From positions 443,765 to 487,655 of the forward strand of contig RQSC01000004.1 of NCBI GenBank assembly GCA_013416795.1: 43,891 bases of DNA, given 5' to 3'. This document shows positions 20,690 through 30,014 of this stretch, piece by piece; position 1 is the stretch's first letter; every line of letters begins with the position of its first letter. The DNA is from Prasinococcaceae sp. CCMP 1430. Lineage: Eukaryota > Prasinodermophyta > Palmophyllophyceae > Prasinococcales > Prasinococcaceae. The notes beneath the pieces were generated by a model, which saw only the letters and a list, made by a program, of their open reading frames with translations, was not told the origin of the DNA and did not search any database. The position numbers and the translations under genes were made by a program.

Positions 20690-23455
20690 CTACTGCCACT
20701 TGGTGAAGCAAAACGCCGTCTTGGCCGAGGTGTCGTCGGGGGTGTTGCAGACCAACCACTGGGTGTTTTGAACCCCCTCGAGCTTCGTCTGGCAGAAGTT
20801 GCCTGTCCCGGTGCGCGTCTTGTCGTGAGGCCAGGACCCCTCGAGCCTGACCCAGGTGTCAAGCTCGTCGCCGCCATAGTGGGCGTGGTCGGTGATCTTG
20901 AAGAGTGCAAAGTCGCTACTTGGTTTGAGGTCATCGGACGAGCTCGTGCCGTGCGAGTTGACGTACCAGGGCCCGTCCTTGAAGAAGCCCTGGGCAGCGG
21001 TGCCTTTGTAATAGTAGTTGATAGAGATCTTTTTCTCGCCGTCGTCGTCCGTGAAGGTCTTGACAGTGAAGCGAGTGAGCAATTTGGCGCTGTCGCCGGC
21101 GTCGCAATAGTTCTCCCTGCAGGGCCAGCTGTTCCTCCAGTCGTCCATGGCGCAGCATATGCCCCGACCGTCCGCGTTGTTGGCGAGCTTTGCCATCTGC
21201 AGCCCGTAGTCGCCGTCGTTGCTCGTGACATATTCAGCGCTCATGCAGTTGGTGTAGGGGTCGCCCTCAGGTGCCTGTGGCGGCGCCGGCGCCGGCGCCG
21301 GAGCAGGCGCCGGCGCCGGCGCCGGAGCCGGTGCCGGCGTCGCCTCCTCCGCCGATGTGCTGACCTCCTGCGTGAACGAATACGAGAGGCTGAGTGTATC
21401 CGCGTCTGCGGACATATCCCCAACAGTCTGCAGAGTGAAGTAGTTGAAGCCCCAGTTTTGCGTCGCGGCCGACATGGCACAGCCACTATACCTGACGCAT
21501 TTCTGCCCTGTCCCACCCGGCCCGCCCGACCCGGCGTTGCCGTACGCAACGGCGTTGCACCCGCCCCCGCCTGACGTCCACCCGTCCACGTTGTCGGAGC
21601 ACGACTGCAGGCACGCCTCCAGCGACTCGGTCCACTGCACATTGTAGGCATCATAGGAGGCGCAGTAGAGGTTGCCCCTGGCCACGTAGGGCGTTCGCTC
21701 GAAAAAGTCGTAGCCCCACGTCTGCGTGCCAGAGCTGATCACGCAGTTCCTGTACGTTGCGCAAGCGCCAGAGTTCGAGAAGGCGTACGCGTCGCAGCCC
21801 ATGCGTGCGTCGCACTTGGCTCGGCACTCCGCTTCGGTGCCCCACCCGCTTCCCTCGCCTTCCCAGTCGTCGTACGAGCTACAGTACTTGTTGCCGCGCG
21901 CGGCGTAGGGGGCCTTGCTAAAGAACTTGTACCCCCACGTTTGTCGGGCCGGGTTCACGTGACACGTGCCGTAAACGACGCAATTTCCGCTGCTCCCGCT
22001 CTCGCTGTGCGCGAAGGCCACGCAGCCGTCGTCCAAGTGGCAAAGATTGCGGCACTCCAAGAAGTCGAGCGAGTCGTGGCTGGCGTAGTCGCCACCGTGG
22101 TTGCAGTAGTGGTCCTCCATCGAATTGTAGGCCCAGTCTCCGGCGTAGTCCCCGTCCCGGACGGCGAGGAGCGACCGCCGAGAGGCCTGGAGCCTCCTCG
22201 TTTCGCTCTCCGCGCGGTGAGATTTGAGGCGCCTCGCGATGAAGCCCGAGGCGGTGTCGCCGAGCTCCATGAGCCGCCGCCTAGAGGACCCAGCCGCGCC
22301 GCCCAGGCCTTGCTCCAGGCGCTCGAGCATGAGGAGGTGCCGCGCGTTGCCGTCGGCGGTCCAGTTGCCCTCGTCACCCCCGTGGCCCCCGACATCGCTG
22401 CCGTTGCCAACGAGGCCCTGGGAAGGCGCCGGCCCTAATGTCGCGGGGGGGCCGAGAGTCTCCACTTCCGCCTGCAGGTCCGCGCAGGACGCCACCGTGG
22501 CGTCCTGGCATTCGATCAAGAGCGCGCACTCGGCTGGGGAGTCGCCAACGAGAGTCAGTAGATCATACTTCTGGCCGTTGTCCAGCATGCCCGTCGACTG
22601 CCCCGACACGGCCACAGACGTGAGCGTCTGGCCGTTCTTGTCCTTGAACGAGAGCGTGCCCGAGCTTGCATCCATTGCGGCGTTGCTGAGGCACGACCCG
22701 TGCTCGCCATGCTCGAGCATGCGCCGCTTCGTAAAAGGGTCGCCGGCGTCGACCGCGTCGTCGGCCAGGGACGCCGCGCCGCGCGACTCCTGCCCGAGGC
22801 TGACCTTCTCGGCAGGCGCGGCCGTGGCGACGGACTTGTCCGTCCCCTTCACCTTCTGGATCCCATTGTCGCCGGTGCTCGTCTCCTTGCTGAGCTCGAC
22901 GACGGTGAATGTGAGCCCCGTTATGGCCGCGAGCATAACGCCCATGAGCAACAGCAGCACGGCCGCGAGCCTGGTGAGCTTCTTGACCATCTTCTTGGAC
23001 TCGAGGTACAGCTCGGCGCCGCGCGCGAGCTCCATCGGCGCCACCGTGCCGTCGCCGTCGACGTCGAAGACCTTGAGCGATGGCTGGATCTCCTTGGGCA
23101 GGGTGGATATGTTGATCTCGCCCGTCTTGTTCTGCTCCTTCAGAGCGGCGTACGTCTCGACCATTTCGGTGATCTCGTCGAGCTCCAGCACGCCGTCGCC
23201 CTCGTCGTCGAGTGCACGCACGGTGTCTTGCAGGCGCTCGGGGAACATGCTGACCGTGAGATTTCCCTTGCGCGCGTCCTCGAGCATGCGCGCGGCAGTC
23301 CTCATCTCATCGAGGTCGACCACGCCGTCGGCGTTGAGGTCGAAGGAGGCGAGAAGGGGGCGCGCCTCGGCGGGAAACTTAGACACCGGCACGCCGACGT
23401 GCTCGAACACCGGGGAGCCGCTGTCCTCCTTGCCACCCATCGTACCCCGCACCAT
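20690..23455 (-). CDS. EF-hand / single-TM / three apple-like domain protein, unknown
   Basis: About 921 residues from ATG 23455 (a second ATG is at 23440; the frame is open to 23536, but a CCTTCCCGCAG acceptor-like site lies just before 23455). The N-terminal region has three EF-hand loops: DLNADGVVDLDE (about 39-50), DDEGDGVLELDE (83-94) and DVDGDGTVAPME (131-142). One TM span (about 163-186, AAVLLLLMGVMLAAITGL) follows. After it come three Cys-rich repeats sharing YC...C...C..C.A.A...C..Y..C......Q.WGY.FF, like PAN/apple modules, the last two preceded by PYAARG/PYVARG. An (AP)n hinge leads to a C-terminal Cys-containing domain (CCAMDDWRNSWPC...INYYYKG). I infer cytosolic calcium binding and an extracellular adhesive or sugar-binding part. 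No named family was recognised. It converges with the MORN gene. Confidence 0.75.
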   Translation of the reverse strand: MVRGTMGGKEDSGSPVFEHVGVPVSKFPAEARPLLASFDLNADGVVDLDEMRTAARMLEDARKGNLTVSMFPERLQDTVRALDDEGDGVLELDEITEMVETYAALKEQNKTGEINISTLPKEIQPSLKVFDVDGDGTVAPMELARGAELYLESKKMVKKLTRLAAVLLLLMGVMLAAITGLTFTVVELSKETSTGDNGIQKVKGTDKSVATAAPAEKVSLGQESRGAASLADDAVDAGDPFTKRRMLEHGEHGSCLSNAAMDASSGTLSFKDKNGQTLTSVAVSGQSTGMLDNGQKYDLLTLVGDSPAECALLIECQDATVASCADLQAEVETLGPPATLGPAPSQGLVGNGSDVGGHGGDEGNWTADGNARHLLMLERLEQGLGGAAGSSRRRLMELGDTASGFIARRLKSHRAESETRRLQASRRSLLAVRDGDYAGDWAYNSMEDHYCNHGGDYASHDSLDFLECRNLCHLDDGCVAFAHSESGSSGNCVVYGTCHVNPARQTWGYKFFSKAPYAARGNKYCSSYDDWEGEGSGWGTEAECRAKCDARMGCDAYAFSNSGACATYRNCVISSGTQTWGYDFFERTPYVARGNLYCASYDAYNVQWTESLEACLQSCSDNVDGWTSGGGGCNAVAYGNAGSGGPGGTGQKCVRYSGCAMSAATQNWGFNYFTLQTVGDMSADADTLSLSYSFTQEVSTSAEEATPAPAPAPAPAPAPAPAPAPPQAPEGDPYTNCMSAEYVTSNDGDYGLQMAKLANNADGRGICCAMDDWRNSWPCRENYCDAGDSAKLLTRFTVKTFTDDDGEKKISINYYYKGTAAQGFFKDGPWYVNSHGTSSSDDLKPSSDFALFKITDHAHYGGDELDTWVRLEGSWPHDKTRTGTGNFCQTKLEGVQNTQWLVCNTPDDTSAKTAFCFTKWQ
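21268..21345 (-). repeat. GGCGCC-rich (Ala-Pro)n tract
   Basis: Degenerate GGCGCCGGCGCC/GGAGCA hexamer repeat inside the EF-hand/apple-like gene, encoding an alternating Ala-Pro hinge between the third Cys-rich repeat and the C-terminal domain. Confidence 0.85.
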
Positions 23456-23948
23456 CCCGCTGCGGGAAGGGGGGGTGGTGTGTGTGTGGAAGGGGGGGGC
23501 GACGTACCTCCCCGATGCGCTCGCGGCAGGCAACAAGGACGCCGCGCGAGGGCAGTCTGACGGCAGGCGGACGGCCGCGCCGCGCGGCTATGGCGCGCGG
23601 ATGCGCAGCGCGCTACGGCGTTGGCGCGCGGCTGCGCAGCGCACTACGGCTCGCGCACGTGGCGGTTGGTTGGGTGGGTGGTTCTCCAGTGCGTCGGGGA
23701 ACCACCCTCTAGAGGCCTCGCTGGGTGGAACGATACCAGTTCACGGCCTCGCCTTTTTTTTCTTCGCCCTTTTCCGCGGGGATTTTGTGCGACCGAAATG
23801 CACCGAAAAAGGAAAAAAAAAGATCGGGGGCGGTTCCCCCGGCCGCGAGAGCTCCGTCACCCGTTCGGGGCGCGGGAGCGCGGGAGCGCGGGCGCGCCGG
23901 CGAGTGCGCGCGGCGGCATGAAGAGCTGCTGCGGTCGCGGCACGCGGC
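23456..23948. other. Divergent intergenic region
   Basis: Lies between the starts of the EF-hand gene (-) and the Pro/Arg-rich gene (+). It holds a GGTGGTGTGTGTG tract, a two-copy repeat (23591-23650) and T- and A-rich tracts at 23753-23825. Probably contains both promoters; no gene is supported. Confidence 0.5.
23591..23650 (+). repeat. Two-copy direct repeat, period 31
   Basis: TGGCGCGCGG starts at 23591 and again at 23622, each followed by (A/C)TGCGCAGCGC(G/A)CTACGGC. It lies in the intergenic region. Confidence 0.8.
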
Positions 23949-25241
23949 ATGGGTGTGCTCGCGGCGGCGGCGGCGACCGGGGGCGGAGGCGGCGGTGCAT
24001 CGTCCGCCGAGAAACACGCCCACGCGCACGCGAGCGTCGCGCACGCGGGCGCCGAGGCGCACGCCTCAGAGGCGCTCGCGCCCGGGGGGCGCAGCTGCGG
24101 CGGGGACTTCAACGCGTTTGCGTTCACCGTCGAGGGGCTCGCGTTGCGGCGCTCGGTGCGAGCCTCGCGCGATCGCACGCTGCGCGTGTCGTACGCGCCG
24201 CGCGAAGCCGTTGCGGCCGCGCGACGCGAGCACGCAGCCGCGCTCGCGCGGCGGCTCGCAGTCACGCGCGGTCACGGTCACGCGCGGGTGCCCTTCCTGC
24301 AGGGGACACCCGTGCGCCCAGGCGTGGCGAAGGCACGATTCCTCGACAGCGCGCGCACACTGCGCGCCGTCGAGGGCGAAGCGCCCGCCCGGCTGCGCGA
24401 GTACGTCCAGCCTGCGACGTACGATGCGGCAGGGAGCTCGCACACCGACGCCGGCTGCGTGCTCGTCCCCGGCGAGAGCCGATCGCGGCCGCTGCAGGTG
24501 GCCGCGCCGCGCGCGCAGCGCAACCTCGACGGTGTCGCGCTTCACTACACGCTCCCGCCATCCGACGGCGACGGTGATGGCGGTCACGGCCGCGACGGGC
24601 GCGCGCGGCCCGCGAGCGCGGGCGCTTGCGCAAGCAAGAAAGAGACGGCGCAAGAGAAGGGCCGCGTCGACCCGGACGATGCCCACGAAAGGCAAGGGGC
24701 CGAGGAAGACGCGGCGACTCCCGCCGGGCCGCGGCGTCCATCCGTGCTCTCTAATCGCCCGAGCAGCGCGGTGCGCGCAGCGCAGCGTCGCGGCCCGTCG
24801 GAGCATCCAGTGCGACCGCTCTCGGCGCCCGCGCGCAGGCGACCCGTCTCCGCCCACGCGCGCGCGGCGCCCTCGTTCTTGCCTGCGAGCACGACGACCA
24901 CCACGCGCGTGAACGCCAACGGACATTCGCGCGCGCCGGCAATGGCGTGGGGCGGCGGCGGCAGCGTTCCACAGCAGTCACCAATGCCGGCGGCACCGCA
25001 GGCGGAGCGCCCGCGAAGCGCGCCCGCTGTTCGGACACACGTGCCCGCGCCGCGCCTGCGCACGCCGGCTGAACGCCTCGCGCAGCGCATGAACTCGGCG
25101 GCGTTCGTGCACACGCGGCGAACGACGGGGCGCGGAATGCCGGCCCCTTCACCCCCTCCAGTGCTTTTACGAGCACGTGCGCGGGCGCAGCAGAGCCGAC
25201 CCAGCGGTGCGATTGTGATACACAAGCACGACTGGCGATGA
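23949..25241 (+). CDS. Hypothetical Pro/Arg/Ala-rich protein with RPxSAP motifs
   Basis: An uninterrupted 430-codon frame from ATG 23949. The N-terminus is His/Ala-rich. A more ordered part follows (DFNAFAFTVEGLALRRSV, LRVSYAPREAVAAARREHAA, LHYTLPPSDGDGD). The rest is low complexity with repeated RPLSAPA, RPVSAH and RPRSAPAV motifs and ends in IVIHKHDWR. No signal peptide or TM span is visible. I do not recognise the family. Arg-Pro-x-Ser-Ala-Pro clusters occur in some microtubule- and cilium-associated proteins, which would suit the ciliary genes elsewhere in the window, but that is only a hint. Antisense frames here are also long because of GC bias, so the reality of the gene rests on the non-random first third and the absence of stops. 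Confidence 0.5.
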   Translation: MGVLAAAAATGGGGGGASSAEKHAHAHASVAHAGAEAHASEALAPGGRSCGGDFNAFAFTVEGLALRRSVRASRDRTLRVSYAPREAVAAARREHAAALARRLAVTRGHGHARVPFLQGTPVRPGVAKARFLDSARTLRAVEGEAPARLREYVQPATYDAAGSSHTDAGCVLVPGESRSRPLQVAAPRAQRNLDGVALHYTLPPSDGDGDGGHGRDGRARPASAGACASKKETAQEKGRVDPDDAHERQGAEEDAATPAGPRRPSVLSNRPSSAVRAAQRRGPSEHPVRPLSAPARRRPVSAHARAAPSFLPASTTTTTRVNANGHSRAPAMAWGGGGSVPQQSPMPAAPQAERPRSAPAVRTHVPAPRLRTPAERLAQRMNSAAFVHTRRTTGRGMPAPSPPPVLLRARARAQQSRPSGAIVIHKHDWR

Positions 25242-25381
25242 TGCGCGTGCGATGAAGCCAACCGCGCTCACGGCAGTGCCTCGAATGAGACAGTCGCACG
25301 CAGCGTCAGTGCGGCCGTCTGCGCTCGCGCTCGCGGGCACCCTCATAATAATACGTGCGCAAGCGAATGAAGTGAAGCTCC

Positions 25382-26597
25382 CTATCGCTCAACGACAACG
25401 ACAGTGCCCGCATTGCCACGCGTAACGCGCATGGTCTCGTCGACATACAGCACGTCAAAAAACCCTTTGGGGCTGCGCGCGAGCGTGTAGCTTTGCGTGA
25501 ACTCGTCTGACACGCTGCGAGCGGCGGGGCGGCGCACGCGGGTAGGGACATCAGCACACGTGCTCTTGATGCACCAATGCATCTACGCACGCACGCGCGC
25601 TCGCGCGCGCACACACCTCTCGGACACCTGATCATTGACCCCCAGGAGCCAGCCGAAGACTTTAGAGAGGACCTTCTTGTGCCAGCGAGCGGCCGCGCGA
25701 TCTGCGGCCACTGCATCCGCCCCAAAGGCGCTCCGCCAGCGCTCGGAGAGCTCCACCTCCGCGTCCGAGTCGAAAGATGCGTCAGACCGGTCCAGCCTCA
25801 TGCCGCCTCCCGTGAACTTGACTGCGACGCGGCCGCTCACCGGCAGCTCGTCCGGCCCACTCGTCTCGGCCTGAGCCGCCTCCTCGGGCATCTCCGCCTC
25901 CCCGAAGGTGCGCATGAGCCCGCGAGCCCCTGCTGCCGGTCCGTCAAGCACCTCAAAACGCACAATGAAGTCATAGCCGAAGGCACGACCGCACGGCGCG
26001 CCAACGGGGTTGTCAATGGCATCGACAGCGCAGCGTGTGGCGACGGGGGCGAAGCGCCCGAAACTCAGCCTGCCCAAGGAAAAAATACACCGGCCCGCGT
26101 CGTCAACGTCAAGCAGGTCGGGGAAGTCGGGCTTAGAGAGCATGCTCCACACCGCCCCTTCAACGCCGTCACCGCACATGAGCGCCGCGTCCGCCGCGCC
26201 GCCCGAAGGGCAGAGTGGCGCGAGCGCTCGCAGCGCGGCGGCAACGCGGTCGTCAGACGTGTCGCCGCCCGCCGCCTGCCAGGACAGGCATGCTCGCGCG
26301 CGCATCGGCGCGTCAGTCCGCGTTGGCATGACGAGGTGCGTGAGTGACGTTGCGTTCGGAGCGGCCTAATGCGGCGCGCAGGCGTGTGCGCAGACGGCCG
26401 TTGGTGGAGCGCCGCACCTTGAGCGCCTCGCGCAGCTCCCCCTTGGCCGCCTCTCGCGCGGCGGCTCGCTCGCCCGCCTGCCCGGCGGCCCCGGTGACAG
26501 CAGCACGCCGGCGCAGTCGACGGCGCGCCGACGCGCAGCGCGATGCGACCGCCCTCCCCTCTCGCGGGGGCGGCACGCCAAGCGCGAGCGCCATCAC
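25382..26597 (-). CDS. Plastid lipid-associated protein / fibrillin-like
   Basis: Fibrillins coat plastoglobules or thylakoids and bind lipids. Three exons are proposed. Exon 1 (26597-26349) has an Arg/Ala-rich transit-like head and EAAKGELREALKVRRS. Exon 2 (26275-25628) has SKPDFPDLLDVDDAGRCIFS, LSFGRFAPVA, and AVKFTGGGMRL-type sequence. Exon 3 (25582-25382) ends with SPKGFFDVLYVDETMRVTRG and VVVVER, the hallmark PAP/fibrillin C-terminus. Intron 1 (26276-26348) has a CTGAC branch-like site but a weak donor, GTCACT. Intron 2 (25583-25627) is only 45 bases, GTGTCC...GCGTAG; without splicing, its TAG would end the protein before the conserved tail. A later acceptor (giving ...NDQ-STCADV) is also in phase. 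All joins keep phase 0. The family call is good; the exon 1 join is less sure. Confidence 0.72.
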
Positions 26598-26850
26598 CCT
26601 CTGTTCGCCGCCCGTGCGCCTGCGCGCCGCACGCTGCGTGTGGCCAGGCCGCCGGGTACGCCTACGCCAAACACCCCACTCACACGGCGTACCTCTTCAT
26701 GCCAAAGTCTAATTTTAAAAACATTATCCGTTTTTGTTTATATTAAAAAACATTGATATCAGACCCACGTAGTATTATTGTTCACAATTTCATTGTGGAT
26801 TGCAGTTTTCGAGCGCGCGGCCGAGCGCGCGTTTGGCGTTGTCACAGCGC
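26598..26850. other. Intergenic, AT-rich island
   Basis: Between the fibrillin 5' end and the PIG-M stop. The stretch at 26705-26810 (TTTTAAAAACATTATCC, TATATTAAAAAACATTG) is strikingly AT-rich for this DNA and may hold the PIG-M 3' processing signals. No gene seen. Confidence 0.45.
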
Positions 26851-28878
26851 CTACGCCTTGGCCGGCGGCGGCGCGAGCGTCCCCTCGCGGAAGACGGGCC
26901 ACAGCGTCTGCGCGGAGAGCATGTACGCGAGCGAGGCGCACGACACGGCTGCGAAGAGCGCCGACGCTGCCCACAGCGGAGCGAACGCGCCCTGTGCGCG
27001 CGGGCAGCGAGCTCATGAGTGAGTGCGTATGCACGCGTGCGAACGGTGGCGTGGGCGTGTAGGCGCGGGCGCGGCGTTCGCGCGAGTGCGAGCGCGAGCA
27101 CGCGCGTGTGCGTGTGCGCGTGCGTGAGTGTGCGCTTGAGCGACCATCCTACCTGGTCGCCGCGCATCTCGAGCGCCCACGCCCACGCGAGCCAGTGCAC
27201 CTGCGCGGCGATCCACACGGCGAGCGAGCGAGCCGCCGCTCGGACATCGGCGCCAACCAAGCAGAGCGGCGCGAGCGCGAACCACCACGCGAAGTACTGC
27301 GCTGTCACCACCTGATGCGCATGTGCGTGTGCGCGAGTGGTGATGCGCGTGCGTGTGAGTGCGAGTGCGCGCGTGCACGAAAGGTCGCGCACGTGCGCGC
27401 GCGCGCCCACCTCACCTTGTTGAGCGCCACGAACGCCGCGGTCTGTGCGAAGAGGCACAGCGGCAGGTCGGCTGAGAGCGCCAAGGGCAGGGCAACAACC
27501 ACTGCTAGCTGCGGCACGAACGCAAGCAGCCGCATCGCCCCCGCGGGAAAGAGGCGCGCGCGAGGGACGCCCACGCGCAGCGCGTCGCCTTGTCCGTCGT
27601 CCTCAGCCGGCGCGCCGAGCGCGTCCCTGGCCGCCGCGGCGACGTCCGCGTCGAGCGCGTGCGCCTCCGCGGCGTCGACGTGCTCCGCGAGGTGCATGGC
27701 GTACCAGTACGGGCTGAAGTTGTGCCGCGGGTCGGCGCGGCCGACGTGGTGCAGCAGCGCCTCGTGCGCGTATGCGCCCCCGCACGCTGCGTAGCTGCCT
27801 CCGCACAGCGCGGCGAGCGTCACGCCGCCTACCGCGCAGAAAATTGCACGGTCGCGCGTGAGGGCGCGCACCCACGCGCCACGCACGCCCGTGCGCGCAT
27901 ACGCGTGCGCGTGCGCGCGTGCGCGCGCGCGCGTGCGCGTGCCTGTGCCGCCTCTGTCGCTTCCGCCGCGGGCAGCGCTCGGCCGGTAATGCTCGCCGTC
28001 GAGGAAGAGGAGCAGCGCGGGCGCGAAGATGGCGGGGTAGAGGCGCAAGTGCACCGCGAACGCGTACCACGCGGAAGCAATGACCGTGCGCCGCGCGATC
28101 AGCGCGCGCAGTGCGAGGAGCACCGCGAGCGTCGGCATCGCGTCGCACGAGCCGCGGGTCGAGATGCCCGCGGTGTACGGGTTGAAGAGCCACGCGGCGG
28201 CCGCCAGGCGCTTTGCAGGCGCGTGCGGGCGCGCACAGGCGGTGCGCACGCAGCGCGAATGCGGCGTGTCAGGCGTACGCTTGCCACGCGTCGCTCAATG
28301 CGCGCAGTCTACGCGCGTGTGCTGTGCGTGTGTGTGCACACATGCGCGTTCGCCAGCGCCTTGCGCGCACGCACCGCGGCCCGCTCGCCGGCGCCGCGCG
28401 TACGCGTGATGTCTGCGAGCACCCAGCCAACGGCAGCGTCGGCCGCGCAGAAGAGCGCCTTTCCCCAGTGAGGCGCACCGAGCGCATTAGGCAGCAGCAT
28501 CGCGGCGAGCAGCGGCGGGTAGCGGTATCTGCGCGTGTGCGCATCCGTGTGTCGGTGTCCGTGTGCCCGTGCGTTGTGCGCGCCCAGTGTCAGTTTGTAC
28601 GCGCTGCCATTGGCATGCGTGCGTGCACCTGCGTGCGTGCGTGCGTGCGTGCGCGAGCGCGCGCGAGAGCGAGCGAGAGGAATGTAGACGTACGTATCGC
28701 GCTCGTAAGGCGAGCCGCCCGCGGCAAGCGCGGCGGCCGCGTCTGTGAAGACCGAGTAGTCAACATCGGTGTACGGCGCGTGCGGCTGCGACGCGTCCAC
28801 GTGGAGGCCCCACGCCACCAGCGCGAGGCGCAGCGCGCACGCCAACGCGAGCTGCGTGCGCACTGGGGGGAGGCGCAT
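26851..28878 (-). CDS. PIGM: GPI mannosyltransferase 1 (PIG-M)
   Basis: Adds the first mannose to GPI anchors in the ER. Five exons join in phase: 28878-28694, 28528-28375, 28210-27416, 27311-27153 and 26991-26851, giving 477 residues and ending in TAG. Family landmarks: the luminal DxD motif in YTDVDYSVFTDAA, SPYERDTYRYPPLLAAMLLPN (across intron 1), GKALFCAADA, AAAAWLFNPYTAGISTRGSCD, YAFAVHLRLYPAIFAPALLL, EALLHHVGRADPRHNFSPYW, DLPLCLFAQTAAFVALNK and VVTAQYFAWWFALAPLCL. Donors are GTACGT, GTGCGT, GTGAGG and GTAGGA; introns are full of GTGCGTGC-type repeats. Within exon 3, a segment of about 25 Arg/Ala/His-rich residues interrupts the fold after EHYRPSAARGG; no good donor marks it as an intron, so it may be a real insert. 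Its start lies about 60 bases from the first recognisable GART codon on the other strand. Confidence 0.93.
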
Positions 28879-28938
28879 CGCCGCGGCGCGCGGCGCGCGG
28901 CGCGTTGTGAGGCCGCGGCGGCCGCCGGGCGCGCGCGC

Positions 28939-30014
28939 GTGGCGGCGTTTGTGTCGGGCGGCGGCTCCAACCTGCGTGCCATCGCGGCGCACGACGGCTT
29001 CGAGGAGGTGGGGGAGGTCGCACTCGTGGTGGCCTCGAATGCGAGCTGCGGGGGCGCCGAGTGGGCGCGGGAGAGGGGCATAGACGTCGTCGTGTGGCCC
29101 GGGAAGGTGCGCGCGCCGTGGGGCGCGCCTTGCTTGCTCGCCTGCGCGGCAGACTGCTCTCGCTCGCGGGCACGCGTGCGCGTGCACGTTCGCGCACACC
29201 CACACCCACCGTGTCGCCCGTGGCCATGCCCTCGCCCGCACACGCGCATGTACGCGCACATTTACTCACGCACACACGCACGCGCCTGCGCAACGCGCCG
29301 GGGGGCGCGCCTGCCCCCTACAGGCCGGCACGCCGTCTTCGGAGCCTGCCGTGCTGCTCTCTGCGCTTGAGTCACGCGATGTCGACCTGGTCGTCCTGGC
29401 GGGCTACCTCAAGCTGGTGCCCGAAGCCGTGGTGCGCGCGTACGAACGACGCATGCTCAACGTGCACCCGGCGCTGCTGCCGGCATTCGGCGGCGCGGGC
29501 ATGTATGGCGGCCGCGTGCACGCGGCCGTCGTCGCCAGCGGCGCGCGCTTCAGCGGGCCGACGGTGCACTTCGTCACGGCGGAGTATGATGAGGGTAAGG
29601 CGGCAGGCGGCGCGTACGCACGCGCGCGCGCCGCGCGCGCGCTGCGCCAGCGGTGCGCGCTGCGTCGGAACGAGCGACAGCGGCTGACGCGCCGCACCCC
29701 TTTCCCGCTGCGCGCATGCGCGCGCTCACGCGTGCGTGCTTGTGTACTCGTGTGCTCGTGTGCGTGCGCGCGCACTCGCCCACACGCTCGCAGGCCCCAT
29801 CGTCGCCCAGCGCGCGGTACCCGTCCTGTCCGGCGACACGCCGGAGTCCCTCGCCGCGCGCGTCCTCCGCGCGGAGCACTGGCTCTACCCGCGCGTCGTC
29901 TCCGCCGCGTGCGCCGGCGGCGTGCGCTGGGGCGCCGACGGCGTGCCGCGCGTCGCCGCGCTCGAGGCGGGCGCCGACGACGAGGGCGCCATGCTCCTCC
30001 CCGGCGCCGCCTGA
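28939..30014 (+). CDS. GART: Phosphoribosylglycinamide formyltransferase (PurN/GART)
   Basis: Transfers a formyl group from 10-formyl-THF to GAR in purine synthesis; plastid-located in plants. Exon 1 (to 29106) has the phosphate loop FVSGGGSNLRAI and VALVVASNASCGGAEWA. Exon 2 (29324-29594) has the folate-site region DVDLVVLAGYLKLVPEAVV, MLNVHPALLPAFGG (catalytic N-x-H) and SGPTVHFVTAEYDEG (catalytic Asp). Exon 3 (29794-30014) has PIVAQRAVPVLSGDTPESLA and the HWLYPRVV end. Introns are 29107-29323 and 29595-29793, both with GTGCGT-type tracts. The start is unresolved: no ATG precedes GTG 28939 within the short divergent spacer, and the frame upstream is antisense to PIG-M. A separate 5' exon, a non-ATG start or an N-terminal sequencing fault are possible. 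Confidence 0.92.

Noticed and set aside
20643-21574. Continuation of the MORN protein frame through the EF-hand gene
   Set aside because: It is antisense to a long coding region with clear domains; the true end is probably near 20642.
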